Assembly: GCF_030463565.1 (NCBI RefSeq)
Contig: NC_134649.1
Span: 692,001-756,000 of the forward strand
From: Pelecanus crispus
Taxonomy: Eukaryota > Chordata > Aves > Pelecaniformes > Pelecanidae
Reading direction: 5' to 3'
DNA length: 64,000 nucleotides
Below, piece after piece: positions 10,001 through 22,000 of this stretch (position 1 is its first letter; the number at the start of each line of letters is the position of its first letter). Under the pieces are notes generated by a model, which was not told the origin of the DNA, made no database searches, and saw nothing but the letters and a program-made list of their open reading frames with translations. The position numbers and the translations under genes were made by a program.

Positions 10001-13000
10001 GTTGAGAAAAAGTGGGTTTGTGCATCCAAACTCTGAGCTGAAGTAGCAAAATAGATATTGGAATATTTTGGTTGCCAAAGACCGGGAGTCAGTAGAGGCT
10101 GGTTTCTGATAAAGCAAAAAAGGCTGAGAGCGTTTTTACCTGTAAAACAAAAAATCGGAAAGAGAAAATGGTACTAAAAAGTTTAAAAGGACATTTTTCA
10201 ATATGATTTTTTTCTTAAATGTATGGACCACTTCTGATTAAGATCTGATTAAGAGCTCTCTTGGCTTAAGCTGTTTGATTCTCCCCATCAGCTTAATTCA
10301 CCTTGATTTGCTCACGTGGGTCTTTGCCATGACAACCGGTCTGTTGTCCTGTTGGATTTTTTTATAAACTTTAAAACTTTTTTCCTAAACTCATGTACTT
10401 TTAGCCGGGCTTCCTGCGATGAGCTGAACATGGCAGTAACTCATACCAGCAGCGCAGAAACCTGAACGTATTTACATGCAATCTGATTTTCTGAACATAA
10501 ATCGCAATTTGTGAACCTAAACCTGAACTACTCATAATTTGGAGATTATCCTGCTGGTTTTTTGTGTTTTAAGTGTGATGCCAGTCCGTCCCCTTTATTC
10601 ACACATTCTCATGCAACAGATTAATGGAATCTGTTAAAGAGGCAGGAGGAGGGAGGAAAGAGACCTCCCCCCCACCCAGTCTCAGCAGCCTCAGACACAT
10701 TTTCTCAGCTGCACATACACAATTTGCAGATTTCTTGCAAATACGAAGGTGCAGAGTCCTTAGCGATGGCGATATTCATATGTAAAGTCTGGCCGAGGTA
10801 CGAATGTCTGATATACCCGGGTTAGGACTTTGGCATCAGGCTGCTTTCTTCATTAATTACTGTACAGAGTGATGGCAAGGCTGTATTTCCAAGCCGTGAG
10901 TCAGGGGGCTGCTCAAGGTGCATATATAATGCAGGCATTACTGGATAATGTGGCAGAGAGGGAAAAATTGATCTTGTAATTTCTTTTTTTTTACAAATGT
11001 TTCTGCGCAAGACCTAGGGTGGGGTTCACACAGGGTTAAGCCTCCCGCTGCAGAGGGTCCCCTGCTTGCTGTTTGCAAGCCCGCCCCACTCGGCTGATGC
11101 TCAGTGCCCACGCGTGAGCATCCTTACGGTCCGTCCTGGAGCAGAGGATACAAATTTCTGCTTCTGGGATTTTTTTTTTTCTTATTGTCAGCAAGCAAAT
11201 GAGCTGCCTGGCCACCCACCTCCTCCATCCCAGTCCCAGGTCCTGTCTTCCCCGAGCACGTGCTATGTAGGTCAGGGAAGCTAAAAGCTGCCATTGCTGG
11301 CTGTGGATTTTTAGACTCATCCATCCAGAGCAGGAAGATTCTCCTCCCTTGCCCTTTATGTCAGCTGCAATAACCATCAGCTTCATGATCGGGCAGCCGC
11401 ATACCTAGCTGCCACGGGCGGATGGAGGGCACGCGCGTCCCCGGCGCGGCGCGGAGCATCCCCACGGCCGAGGGGCGGCGGGGGGCATCTGCCGCGGGGC
11501 GGAAAGGCTCAGCAAAACCGCTCTGTGCGGGAAGGGGTGACGGGCATCGCTTCTGCGCAGGCGGCGTTGCTGGGGGGTTTCTGTCTCGGTCCCCCCGCTC
11601 TCACGCCGGCCCCTTCAGCAGAGCCGGGCACCGTCTGTGAGCAGCGGGTCTGCGGGAAAAGCACCCGGCCGCCTCGACACCCGGAGCGGGCTGGCAAGTT
11701 GTTCGGGCTGGAAAACGCCCTGCCTCAAATTTAAAAACAATTCTGGAATACGGTGATTTTCTATTTTGGAAATAATGCGTCGTTTTAAAGCTTATTTGAA
11801 TTTATTTCTGTGTTTACTTAATAGAAGGCAAGAAGCGAAGTAAAACCCGTCAGGAGCTTAGCTGGACCAGAGCAGTGGGTGTGCTTATGGCAGCCCCGGC
11901 TCTGCTTTGCCCTTCTCTGGCTTTACTCCAACAAACTGGAAAATTTGCTGTGTTCTCCCCGGTGCTGCGGGAAGGGTCTGCCCGAGGGTCCCGCGGCGCC
12001 AGCCCTTTGCTCTCGGTGTCCTGGGGCATGGGAGCTCTTGGTGTGCTGGTGGCTGTGGTAGGGGAGGTGACAGCAACGTCCCGGTGTGGCAGAGCGGGAC
12101 GGTCTCGTAGCTCTGTGTGTTCCCTCCGGACCCTGAGCCGACGCCGGGCACCGGCTGGGTCTGCTTGGGCAGAGCGGGCCGGCGCTGAGCAGCATCGGGG
12201 GACCGAAGCCCCGGTGCGCACGGCTCCGCTGCGGGGAGCGGGCGCGGGAGGGCCGGGCAGCTCTCGGCCGGCTGCAGCGGGGGCATGGGGGCGATGCTGG
12301 TGCAGCCGCTGGCGTGGCGAGCCCTGAGCCCGGCGAGCAGCCCGGCTCGCTGCGGGCATGGAGCCCCGCGGGAGCTCGCCCCTGCAGAAAGACCACGTGG
12401 CACCGTGTCGTGGCCGTGGGACGCGGGGATCTGTGTCCCAGCAAGACCCCAGCGTGGGAAGCCGCAAAGCGCAAGGGCAAACACGCTCTCTGTAATCATC
12501 TCGTCGGCTTTTATTGAGGTTGTGGAGGATGGAGGAGCCCGAGCGCCCCAGCCGCGGCGGGTGGGAGCAGGCGTCGGATGGACACAGGCGTGGGAGCGGG
12601 CGAAGCGCATCTTGGGGCGTGCAGGGACCCGCATCGTGGGGTCACCGGGGACCCACGTCTTGCTGCGCACAGGGACCCGTGTCCCGGGGCGGCAGGGACC
12701 CGCGGCTGGGCGTGCACACGCAGGAGGTTTTGCTTTGCCAGCACTGGGCATGGCAGGAGGGCAGAGCCGTCGCCGCGCCGACCGCGCCAGCCCAGGGACA
12801 TCAGACGCATGGGAGGACATTTCTGGGGAGATAGTCCCTGCTCATTAATCACTCGGGTAGTCTCCTTCATTAATTCAAAGTCGTTTGTTGAGATTCTGGA
12901 AGCAGAAATAGCTCCTGAGCAGCATTTTGCTATTGTACTCTCCTCTCGGTAAAAATAGCCAAGCCGGCGCCAGGCATTTTTTTGCAGAAAAAGTGACAGA

Positions 13001-16000
13001 GGGAGCAGAGTTTCGGGAGTGGAGTTTCGGGAGGGGGCTCAGGGATCCCGCACCGTGGTGGGTGCAGGCACGCGCCTGCCTCCATCTCCAGCGACTGCCC
13101 CTGGCGTGCCCTGGCCATGGGCTGTGAGCTGCCGGCTGCTGGCGGGTGCTGGGGGTCCCCGGAGGAGCAGCCCCTGCCCGCACAGGCATCGCCTGCCCCT
13201 CTCCTGCCGGCACCGCACAAGCTGCGGGTGCCCAACACCTCTCACGACAGCACTCGGCATCCAGCTACGGGGCTTTGCCAAACTCCCTGCTGGAGCTGAA
13301 GTCCTCCATGCTGGCGGCTGCCTCCAACTGAATTGCTGTGAAATGCTGCAGTTTCTGAGGCTGAAGCAAAAGATGTTGTTTGCCTCTGCTGAAAAACGCT
13401 TGCAGCCATCTCCCTGCGAGCCTGGGCGGCTCGGGGTCTGCAGCATGGATTCGGCTCCTGCCAGCTGCCAGGGATGCGCCGTGTCTTCCCCCAGTGAAAA
13501 GCTCCAGGGCCAGAGCAGGCTCTGAGCCCTGCGGGGCGAGGGCAGCCAAGCTCTTGGTTTGCCATTGACCTGAAATGCTCCCGTGTCATTCTTTTGGGCA
13601 GAACTGCTGTGTCCCCCGGGGGTGTCCTGAAATACCCCCCCCACCCCGCAGTGCCAGGGGCTGGGGGACCACGCGTCCCGCTGTGCTGGGGGGCTGCGCA
13701 TCCCGCAGCCGGTGCTCAGAAGGCGGCATGGAAATGGGGGAGGCTGGAAAATGCCCCATAATAAGGGAATTAAGCAATTGCGTCTGCTTAGTTTGTCAGG
13801 AAGCGGAGTGAGAGGTGGTTTGAGTACAGGGTGTCAGTGCCTCCATGGCTGTGAGTTAATGAGGTCTTCAAAGGAGCAAAAAAGGGCTGTGAGAAGCAGC
13901 AAACTCAAGCTGCGGGTAATTCCTGCTCTGCGCCGGGCAGGGGTGGCCCAGCAGCCCTTAACTGCCCCGGGGACGCTGGGCGTGGGGCGATGCTGGAGGC
14001 AGGGGCTGATCCTGCTGCTCTCTGCGCGGTGCTGGCGGGCGGCTGTCCCGGCTCTGTCCCACCGGACACCGCACCCAGCCCGGCCGGGGCCACGCCGCCA
14101 CCGAGCCCCGGCCCCCGACACAGCGAGCGCCGCTGGAAGTGCTCCCGGGCTGTCGAGTTTGATGTGTCACTGCGATAACAGAGGAGGATCATCAATTTAG
14201 GCGGAGATAAAAGGTGGTGGGAGTTTTATTATTCAACTATAAAATAACTTCCTCCTCTCAAGCGTGCTGCACTTCCTGGGTATTGTATGGGGATAAATCA
14301 GAGTGACACGGGGAGCTGCGGTGCGTGTGCGTGCAGGAACCGGCTTTTAATTGCACATGGAGCGGCGGCCGGGACGGAACCGTCCTCACCGCAGCCCCAC
14401 GGTGGCTGCTGGAGCTGCCCCCGGCCGCGGTGGGAAGCTTTTGGCCCCACATCGCTGGCTCTGCTGCTGACAGCGTTGAAACTGCCATTTGCAAAACCTT
14501 CAGGAGTTTCTGGGTTTGCATTAGATGAGCCAGCAGCTGTCCGACAAAACGCTTTTGGTGCTGGTGCCTCCGGGAGGTGCCTCCATGGAGCTGGTGGGCG
14601 AAGCAGGGGGAGAGGCAGGGTGGGTGCCTGTCCCGGGTCCCTGCCCCGGTCCCTGCCGCGGGCTCTGCCACCGCTTATTTTAAAATCCGACAAGTCCCGA
14701 AGCGGTGCCAAGTGCTGTCTTTCCACAGGGCCCTGGGTAGGATCGGGGTGCTCTAACCCGGCGTGATGCCTGGTCCCGTGGGCGCAGGGCTCTGAGCAGG
14801 CGCGCTCGCCCGTGGGAGCACGCACGGGTGCTGCGTCGTCCCCCGCTTCCCCCAAGGCACCCGCAGCGCCCGGGAAGGGCGGTCCCGGGCTCACCATCCC
14901 GTCCCCTCCCGCCGGGCGCGGACGGGTTTGGGGGAGCCACAGAGGCATCTCCCCACGTTTCTGGTCCCGCGAGGGCTCAGCCGAGCTCCGGCGGAGCACG
15001 GGGCGGTGAATGCGCGCGTCGGGGCGGTTTGTCCCGGCGGCACCGGGAGCTCGCGGGGGCACCGGGGCTGCGAAAGGGCTTTCCCACCCCTCGCATCCCT
15101 GCGGCCAGGACACCGGGGCTGGGGAGCGAGTGCCTGGCAGTGCCCTGGCACGGCTGGCATATACCTGAGCCGGTGTTTAAGGGGGAGGATTTCCAGACTT
15201 GCCAAGCTGACGAGCTCTTTTTAATGCTGTTTGCAAGGGAAGGGATGTAAGAGAGGTGGGCATAAAGCAGAGAGGCGTAACTACCAGCGCAGTTTCAGAG
15301 ACCAAAAATGTCTGGTGAATTTTCTCTCAGAGATGGCTCGTTGCCATTAAAAGCCTTTGGGGGTGGGAGGGAGAAGAAAAGGGGATGAGAAGCGAAGGGC
15401 TGTGGAGCTGCTGCAGTTCCAGACGTGTCCCGCAGACAGGGGCGAGCTGCCAGCCCGGCTGCCCGGAGCTCTTCCCAGCCTGGCCACGGCGGGATGGGGA
15501 GGGGGTGGGAGACGGACGATGGCGTGTTTTACCATGGAGAAGGCTCCTATAAGGGGAAAACTTGTCCGCAGGATCAGCAATAAAAAGCTCTCGCACCTAA
15601 AGGATCCTGGACAGAAGTAAAGGAGACGCATCTTCCCAGGGTCACAGGAACAACCGGTCGCCCCCCAAAGGCGAATGAGCTGTTTCTGAGGGGGGCTCTG
15701 GTGTGGCCCCAGCGCAGCGCGGGGTCCCCGGGCTCCCCCTTCTCCTCTGCAGGGCCCGACGGGCTGAGGAAGCTCAGAGGGTGTTTCTCAGGCTGTCGCC
15801 CAGCGAGATACAAGCCCTAGGTGGGCCGGGTGCTGGGGGGGGAGCTGAGTGTCCGTCTGTCCGTGCTGCCTGCACTGGCGTCACCTGGGAACAGCGACCG
15901 GCTGCGCCTTGGCTCCCCTGCGTCCCGGTTTCACTGGAAGCCTCCTGCTCCGTAACCCCCCTGGGCCTGATTAGGGATGGGAAGGGGATGAGAGTAAAGA

Positions 16001-19000
16001 TGCCCGGGGAGGGGGAGGACAGGGGAGAGCTGGGAGGGGTGGGGGTAGGAGATGTCGCCCTGTTTTGGGGAGACGCGGTGAGCAGCACCCCCGGTGTTCA
16101 GCACAGGGCTGGTGACGGTGCTGGAGCGCCCGGCTGCGCTGGGCGAGTGCCAGCCTTGCCCCGGTACAGCACTCCGTTGCCCGTGCCCACGCGAGCTCCT
16201 GCCGGCGTTGCGGTGCCCGTCTGTGTTTCCATGGTGTGCCAGGGTCTGCGGTCGCAGCCGGCTGCTGCTGCCATCCTGGGGAGCGGCGGGGTTCACACCA
16301 GGGAGCAAGCGGCTGCTGCAGGTTGGATTTGGTTGGTTTTTTGTGTTGTTTTTTTTTTTTTTTCCAAGATACCTGTTAATTCAGATGCCTCGTTAAACCT
16401 AACAGAGGAGCAGATAATGTCAGGATGAGCTTTTTCGAGTGGGTTTCGTTTTATCCCAGTTATTCCGGGCAGTATCCGGCATTGCAGCGTGGTACCTGTT
16501 TCCTAGGAGACTGCAGGAAAGCACAGGAGCAGCACAAACCCCAGCCAGCGTGGGCTGCCACCGCACACAATTAGCACAAATACTGTAAATGTCAAGGGAG
16601 GCTAAATATAGCCCTGCGCTGAGTCCTATCCCACCGGCGCCCATTAGAGCCTCCCGGCTCGAGTGCTGCGAGCACGTGGGACCAGCGTTAAGCCCCAGGC
16701 AGCCGCGGGGCTTTGCTTTGGTGCCCAGGGGTGCTCGCTGCCTGCGCAGGCAGGGGTGCAGGCAGCCTGGTGCAGGGTCGGGCTAAATCATGGAATCATA
16801 GAATCCTAGAATCGTTCAGGTTGGAAAAGACCTTTAAGAGCATCCAGTCCAACCATTAACCCAACACTGCCAAGTCCACCACTAAACCAGTTCAGGGGAG
16901 AGTAGCAATTTTGTGTTTCCTGGCTTGGGGGCTGGATTATTTTTAATGAAAGTAAAACCAGGAATCACTAAGGTTGGAAAGGCCCTCTAAGATCATCAGC
17001 CCAACCATCAACCCAACACCCCCATGCCCACTAAACCATGTCCCCAAGTGCCACCTCTGCCCGTTTTTTGAACCCCTCCAGGGCTGGGGACTCCCCCACC
17101 TCTCTGGGCAGCCTGTTCCCATGCTTGACCACTCTTTCCGTGAAGAAATTTTTCCTAATATCCAACCTAATCCTCCCCTGGCACAGCTTGAGCCCCTTTC
17201 CTCTCATCCTATCGCTTGTTACTTGTTATGTCCTGGCTTGTCCACCCCTTTCCCTGGGTGAGGGTTGTCCCCAGGGCGATCGCCGCAGGCTCAGACCTGC
17301 CGCCTCGGTGGTTTTAGGTTTATGTGGAGCCCGGTGTTTGCCGGGCGGGATCTCCCCTCGGAGCATTTCTCAGCCCCGTCCTCACCCGCGGCACGGCTGT
17401 GCCAGCCAGCAGCAGCTTTTCCCCAAGCGCTGAGGGCAACACGTCTCAGCCGTGCTCCTGGTGTTTCAAAATGTTTTTTTTTAAAAATTAAGCGACCTGC
17501 GGTGGATCATAAAGCACTTTTCTAACGGCCGTGTGCGAGCGAGCGGTAACCTCAGCCTGTGTTTGCTCCCGCAGCATTACTTTACCGTTAATTTCAACCA
17601 CGAGAACCAGAAGACCCTGGAGCTGAGGACCGAGGATGCCAAGGACTGCGACGAGTGGGTGGCAGCCATAGCTCACGCCAGGTATCGCCCTCCGCCAGCG
17701 CGGACCCGGGGACGGGGAGTGTCGGAGGCGAAGCCGTGCCCGAGGGCGGCTGCGGGGAGCTGCGGGCAGGGAGGTGTTGAGCCGGGCGCTGCCGGCAGGC
17801 AGAGCAGGGCGCTTTTGGCCCTCAGCCCCACGCCAGGGACCCTCGTGCGGCACAGGAGGCTGCGCTCAGATACGTCCCGCCCAGCTCTGTGCCTGCCTGT
17901 CCCCGTCCCGTGCAGGGCGGCCAACCTGGCGCTGCCTGTCCCAGCCTGCTGCCGGCGGGACGCCCGATTCGCCGGCGGGTTCAAAGACCGTCGGGAAGGG
18001 TTTCGTCTGGAATAGCAAAAAGGGTCAGAAAGAGGTTTTTCCAGGCTCGTGTTTCTGTGCCGTGGGAACGCTGGCGCAGCCCGCTTGTTGCCCAGGGGAG
18101 AGCGGTCAGGAGCCGGCACGGCACAGCTGCGCATCCGGCAAAGGAGGGTGCCAGGCTGGCAGCGAGAAGCGGGGGGCAGATGAGTGTTGTGTGCAGGAGG
18201 CGAGAGAAATATCGTCTGCTGCAGCACCCTAGTGAGAGTGGGTGTTCCTAAGAGCTTGTGCCGCAAGTGCCCTCCTTCTCGTTAAACTTTTGGGATGTGA
18301 CAGGTGAGAGAGGTTTGGCCATGTGGGGTTTTTTTTTTTTTTGTATCCTACCATTTCCTTAAAATTTGTGTTATCTTTTCCGTTCGCACCCTCGCGGGGA
18401 ACCCGAGTCCTCTCCGAGTTGGTCAGTTCTGAGCAGCAGCATCCCAAACCGCGAGAGCTGTCTCCCAGTTCGTTCACCCTGCGGGCACCCCGAGCCGGGG
18501 GGGCAAGGGCAGCGCGTGGGCAGCTGGGAAGGAGAAACCCCCCAGCAAACCGTAGCGTGCAGACACCTAATTTTGCGTGCACGTCCCCGGGGGGGCCGTG
18601 GCGGCGGGTCCGCGGGAGGAGGGGTGCTCACGGCCGTGTCTGCCTGCAGCTACAGGAACCTGGCGACGGAGCACGAGGCGCTGATGCAGAAGTACCTCCA
18701 TCTCCTGCAGATTGTGGAAACAGAGAAGACCGTTGCCAAGCAACTCCGCCAGCAGATCGAGGACGGGGAGATCGAGATCGAGCGCCTGAAGGCCGAGGTG
18801 AAGAGCCCGGCGTCGCCCCGCAGATGCGCTGCCGCTCCTCGGGGCGACCCGTGGGCTGCGGGCGGGCGGGCGGCATCGCCGTGCTGGCAGGGACCGGGGG
18901 GCGTCGCAGCCGGCGTTTTTATCCTTCTTGTACCGACATCAGGCTGGCCCCTTCTCTTGCAGAGAGGAGCAAGGGCATCGCCTTCGTTGCAGGTTTTTCT

Positions 19001-22000
19001 TGCGGGAGCCGTGCAGTGAGCGGCTGCGGCTGCACTGCCCCAGCACGGTGCACGTGCGGGGCTCGGTGCGGTCCCTGGTCCCGGGACGCTGCCGTGGCAG
19101 GGAAGGGTTCGCTCCAGCCACGAGTGCTGGGGAACGGGCTGGTGAGCCGGTCCCTTGGGTCCAGGAGTAGGTTTTGGGGGAGGGATGCAGGCTCCCTACC
19201 TTAGCATTTTGCCTTCCTTATTTTCATCCTAGATACCTTGGTTAGACCCCCTCTGCGTGCTGCGTGCCTGGTGGCAATGTCTGCCAGGCGGTGCAAAGCT
19301 AGAGGAGTAACCGAAAAGGGGAAGAGGCATCCGTGGCCTCGGGAGGGAACCTGTGCCAGGTGCAGCTGCAGAACCCGAGTACCCCAGGGAACGAATGTGC
19401 ACGGTGCTATAAACAAACCGGACGCTTCCCTAAGCAGGGAGCGGCTCTTCGATGAGAGCAGCCCGTAAATCCTGTTGCCCCTTGCTTGTCCTAGAGGTTC
19501 TCGCAGCAGTTTGCCGTTCAGTAGTTTGTGGCGCTGGGCTGTAGGAAGGGTGACGGGATGCGGGCTACGGCAGAAAAAGCAACAAAATGCAAAAATGACT
19601 CAGCAGACAGTGCCGAGGGAAGCCGGCGTCTCTAAGGCGCTCGGGGAAGAGGATGCTCGGCGGCGTGGGTACGCCCCGTGCTCCTGGCTGCCCGCGTTGC
19701 GGGGCTGCAGCCGGCCCCGGGTCCCCTCTCGCCACGTGGGGTTTGGCTGCTGGTGGGTGTTGGTGCCGGCAGTGCCGCGGGCAGCGGGGCCGGCGGGCGT
19801 GGGGCACCCCAAAGCCGGCGCTGCCGCCGGCCCCCTCCTCGTGCCTGGCAGGGAGGGTCGGGCAGCGGCTTCGTGCTGGAGGCAGCCGGGAGCGGGTCCG
19901 GCTGCCTTTTGGGCTGAGGTGTGACCCTGAGTAAGTCAAAATCTCTAAATTGCCACGGAGGTGGCAACGGGAGAGGTGGCGAGGGCAGGAGTGGGTTGGC
20001 GTGTCCTTATGGTGGTGTTGTCCTTATTTTTTTGGTATTTGAGTTAAAAAGCGCAGGTCAGCAGCAATCCCCGACCACGCGTCGGGGCGGGCGGCGCGCT
20101 GAAGGCTGCTTTTAGTCTTGGGGGGCCGGGGAGCTGCAAGCCTTTCCCCGGAGCAGTTTCAGCACCACTGAATTTGCGCTCTCCAACAGAGCAGATCAGC
20201 CCCAAAACCGCCCCGGCCGCAGCCCGCGGCACCCGCTCGGTGCAGGGGCTTCTCCTGGGGCCCCGGTCCGGTTGGGAGCTCCCCGGGGGCGGTCCGGCCT
20301 CCGAATCGGGGCGAGCTCCGCTCCCCCGGGTGCGCGGCCGGCGTAAGGGGTGGGGGAGGCGAGCGGTGGCGGCGGGGCGATGAGCATCCCGACCAGCTTT
20401 CGGTCGGGGGAGGCGGGAGGTGTGTTGTGAACCCTGAAATGAGCTGAGGGCGCGGGATCTGCAGCCCATCCCTTGTGCCCAGGTACATTTGATTTTACCT
20501 TGCATCCGTCTGTTGTTTTGGTTTTTTTTTTACTGTTCCACATGCTTTGAAGCAGAGATCAAATAATCAGCTTCTCCTTTAATGTGCAAATTTTGCTCAC
20601 TCCAAGAAAAAAGAAACCGAAATAAAACCGTGGCACTAGCAAACCCGTTCCATGGGTCCCGGCCAAGATGTGCCCGGAGCCGGCGCGGGGAATGGCTTCG
20701 GTGCTCTCAAACGCTTCAACGCAGAGGGGATGCAGGGGATGTTTGGTGACTTGAGGCTCCATAGGAAAGCACAGGGGGAGGGAAAAAAATCTCTAAAATC
20801 TCTTCTAAAATCTAATCCCATGTAATAAAATGCGGATTTTGTGGAAGTCATCTCCTCTTCCCGGGCTGCGACAGTGCAACAGAAGCAGCTTCTGCACCGT
20901 CCTCGCGCAGCAGCCATCTCCTCTCGTCCTTCCCTTTGCTTTCCTTCCTATCGGCCCAGGCACCAAAAAACCAACACGTGCTTGGCGGGTATTGCAGCTG
21001 CCGCTGCTGTCCGTTCCCAGCGTCGCTGCGAAGCAGAGTTTCCAACAGAAAAAGATCTCGACTCCTTTCTCTCCAAAACTTTTTGGGAAGTACTCTTTCA
21101 AAGTTGTTTTCTTAGTTTTATTATTTTCTGTAAAATCAAAACTCACATTTTTTCCCAATTTTCACTTTCTGAATGGTACATTTTCTGTTTTCCTACCCTT
21201 TCCTGTAGCTTTATAAATGGTTGCAGCGGTGGGGGCAGGGACACGGCAATGAGCAGAGGAGTGAGAAAAAGCACAGGCGAGAAGCAGTAAAAATTCAAAT
21301 GCTTGAAGCTAACAAGATTCGATCCAATTTGTGCTGGAAAGCTGTGACTGGATGAGAGTTTGTCCCCGTCTGCAAGTTTTAGGGTGCAAATGACTTGAGA
21401 TTTTAGTGCCATTTTCTCTCCAACTCGTTTTTTAACGACTCGCCCGCGAAGGCTTTCTTAGGAAACAGGGATGCGGTTTGCGCTGGGTACCCGGCAGGGT
21501 TTCCAGGTCCCTGTCTCTGCGGCGTGTTCGGTGGGTGCTGGGGATGCCGGGGAGTCGTCGGCACCCTGACGGCTCTGCAGCCTTTCTTTCTCTGCTCCAT
21601 CTACCGATCTCCCATTACGACAGAATCAGCACAACGTGTCCCTGTATCTGTAGTTGAGCTGGAGGCGTGCGCCATTCCCCGGCAGTGCGCGGCAGCAGGG
21701 TTTGTCCTCAGCTCCCGGGATGTGCCGGGACGTGCCGGGGCGGCACAGCCGCTCACACCCGCCCTGTACCCGCAGATCGCCTCCCTGCTCAAGGACCACG
21801 AGCGCATCCAGGCCGGCCAGACCAGCGCGCCCAGCGACGACGACAGCGACATCAAGAAAATCAAGAAGGTGGGTGGCGGCGGGCGAGGGGCGCGGGGGCC
21901 GGATTCGGCGCTCGGCAGGGTCCCGGCGCTCGTGGCGGCACAGCGGTTGGCCGGGGGGAGCTGTGTGAGGAGGTCCCTCTGCTAACGGGGTTTTCTTGGG

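Larger units (their letters stand above)
4031..17574 (+). other. RASGRF1 intron 1 (13.5 kb)
   Basis: Largest intron of the gene. It is GC-rich with CpG-island character to about 4550, then mixed. AT-rich islands at about 6095-6235, 9180-9480, 10120-11010, 11740-11840, 12835-12930 and 14150-14290 stand out from the background and are candidates for conserved noncoding elements. CR1 fragments are at 8399-8616 and 16788-17228. A 16-bp direct repeat around AATCAAGCTTGCT lies at 5853-5892. No coding exon or RNA gene was recognised. Confidence 0.8.
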
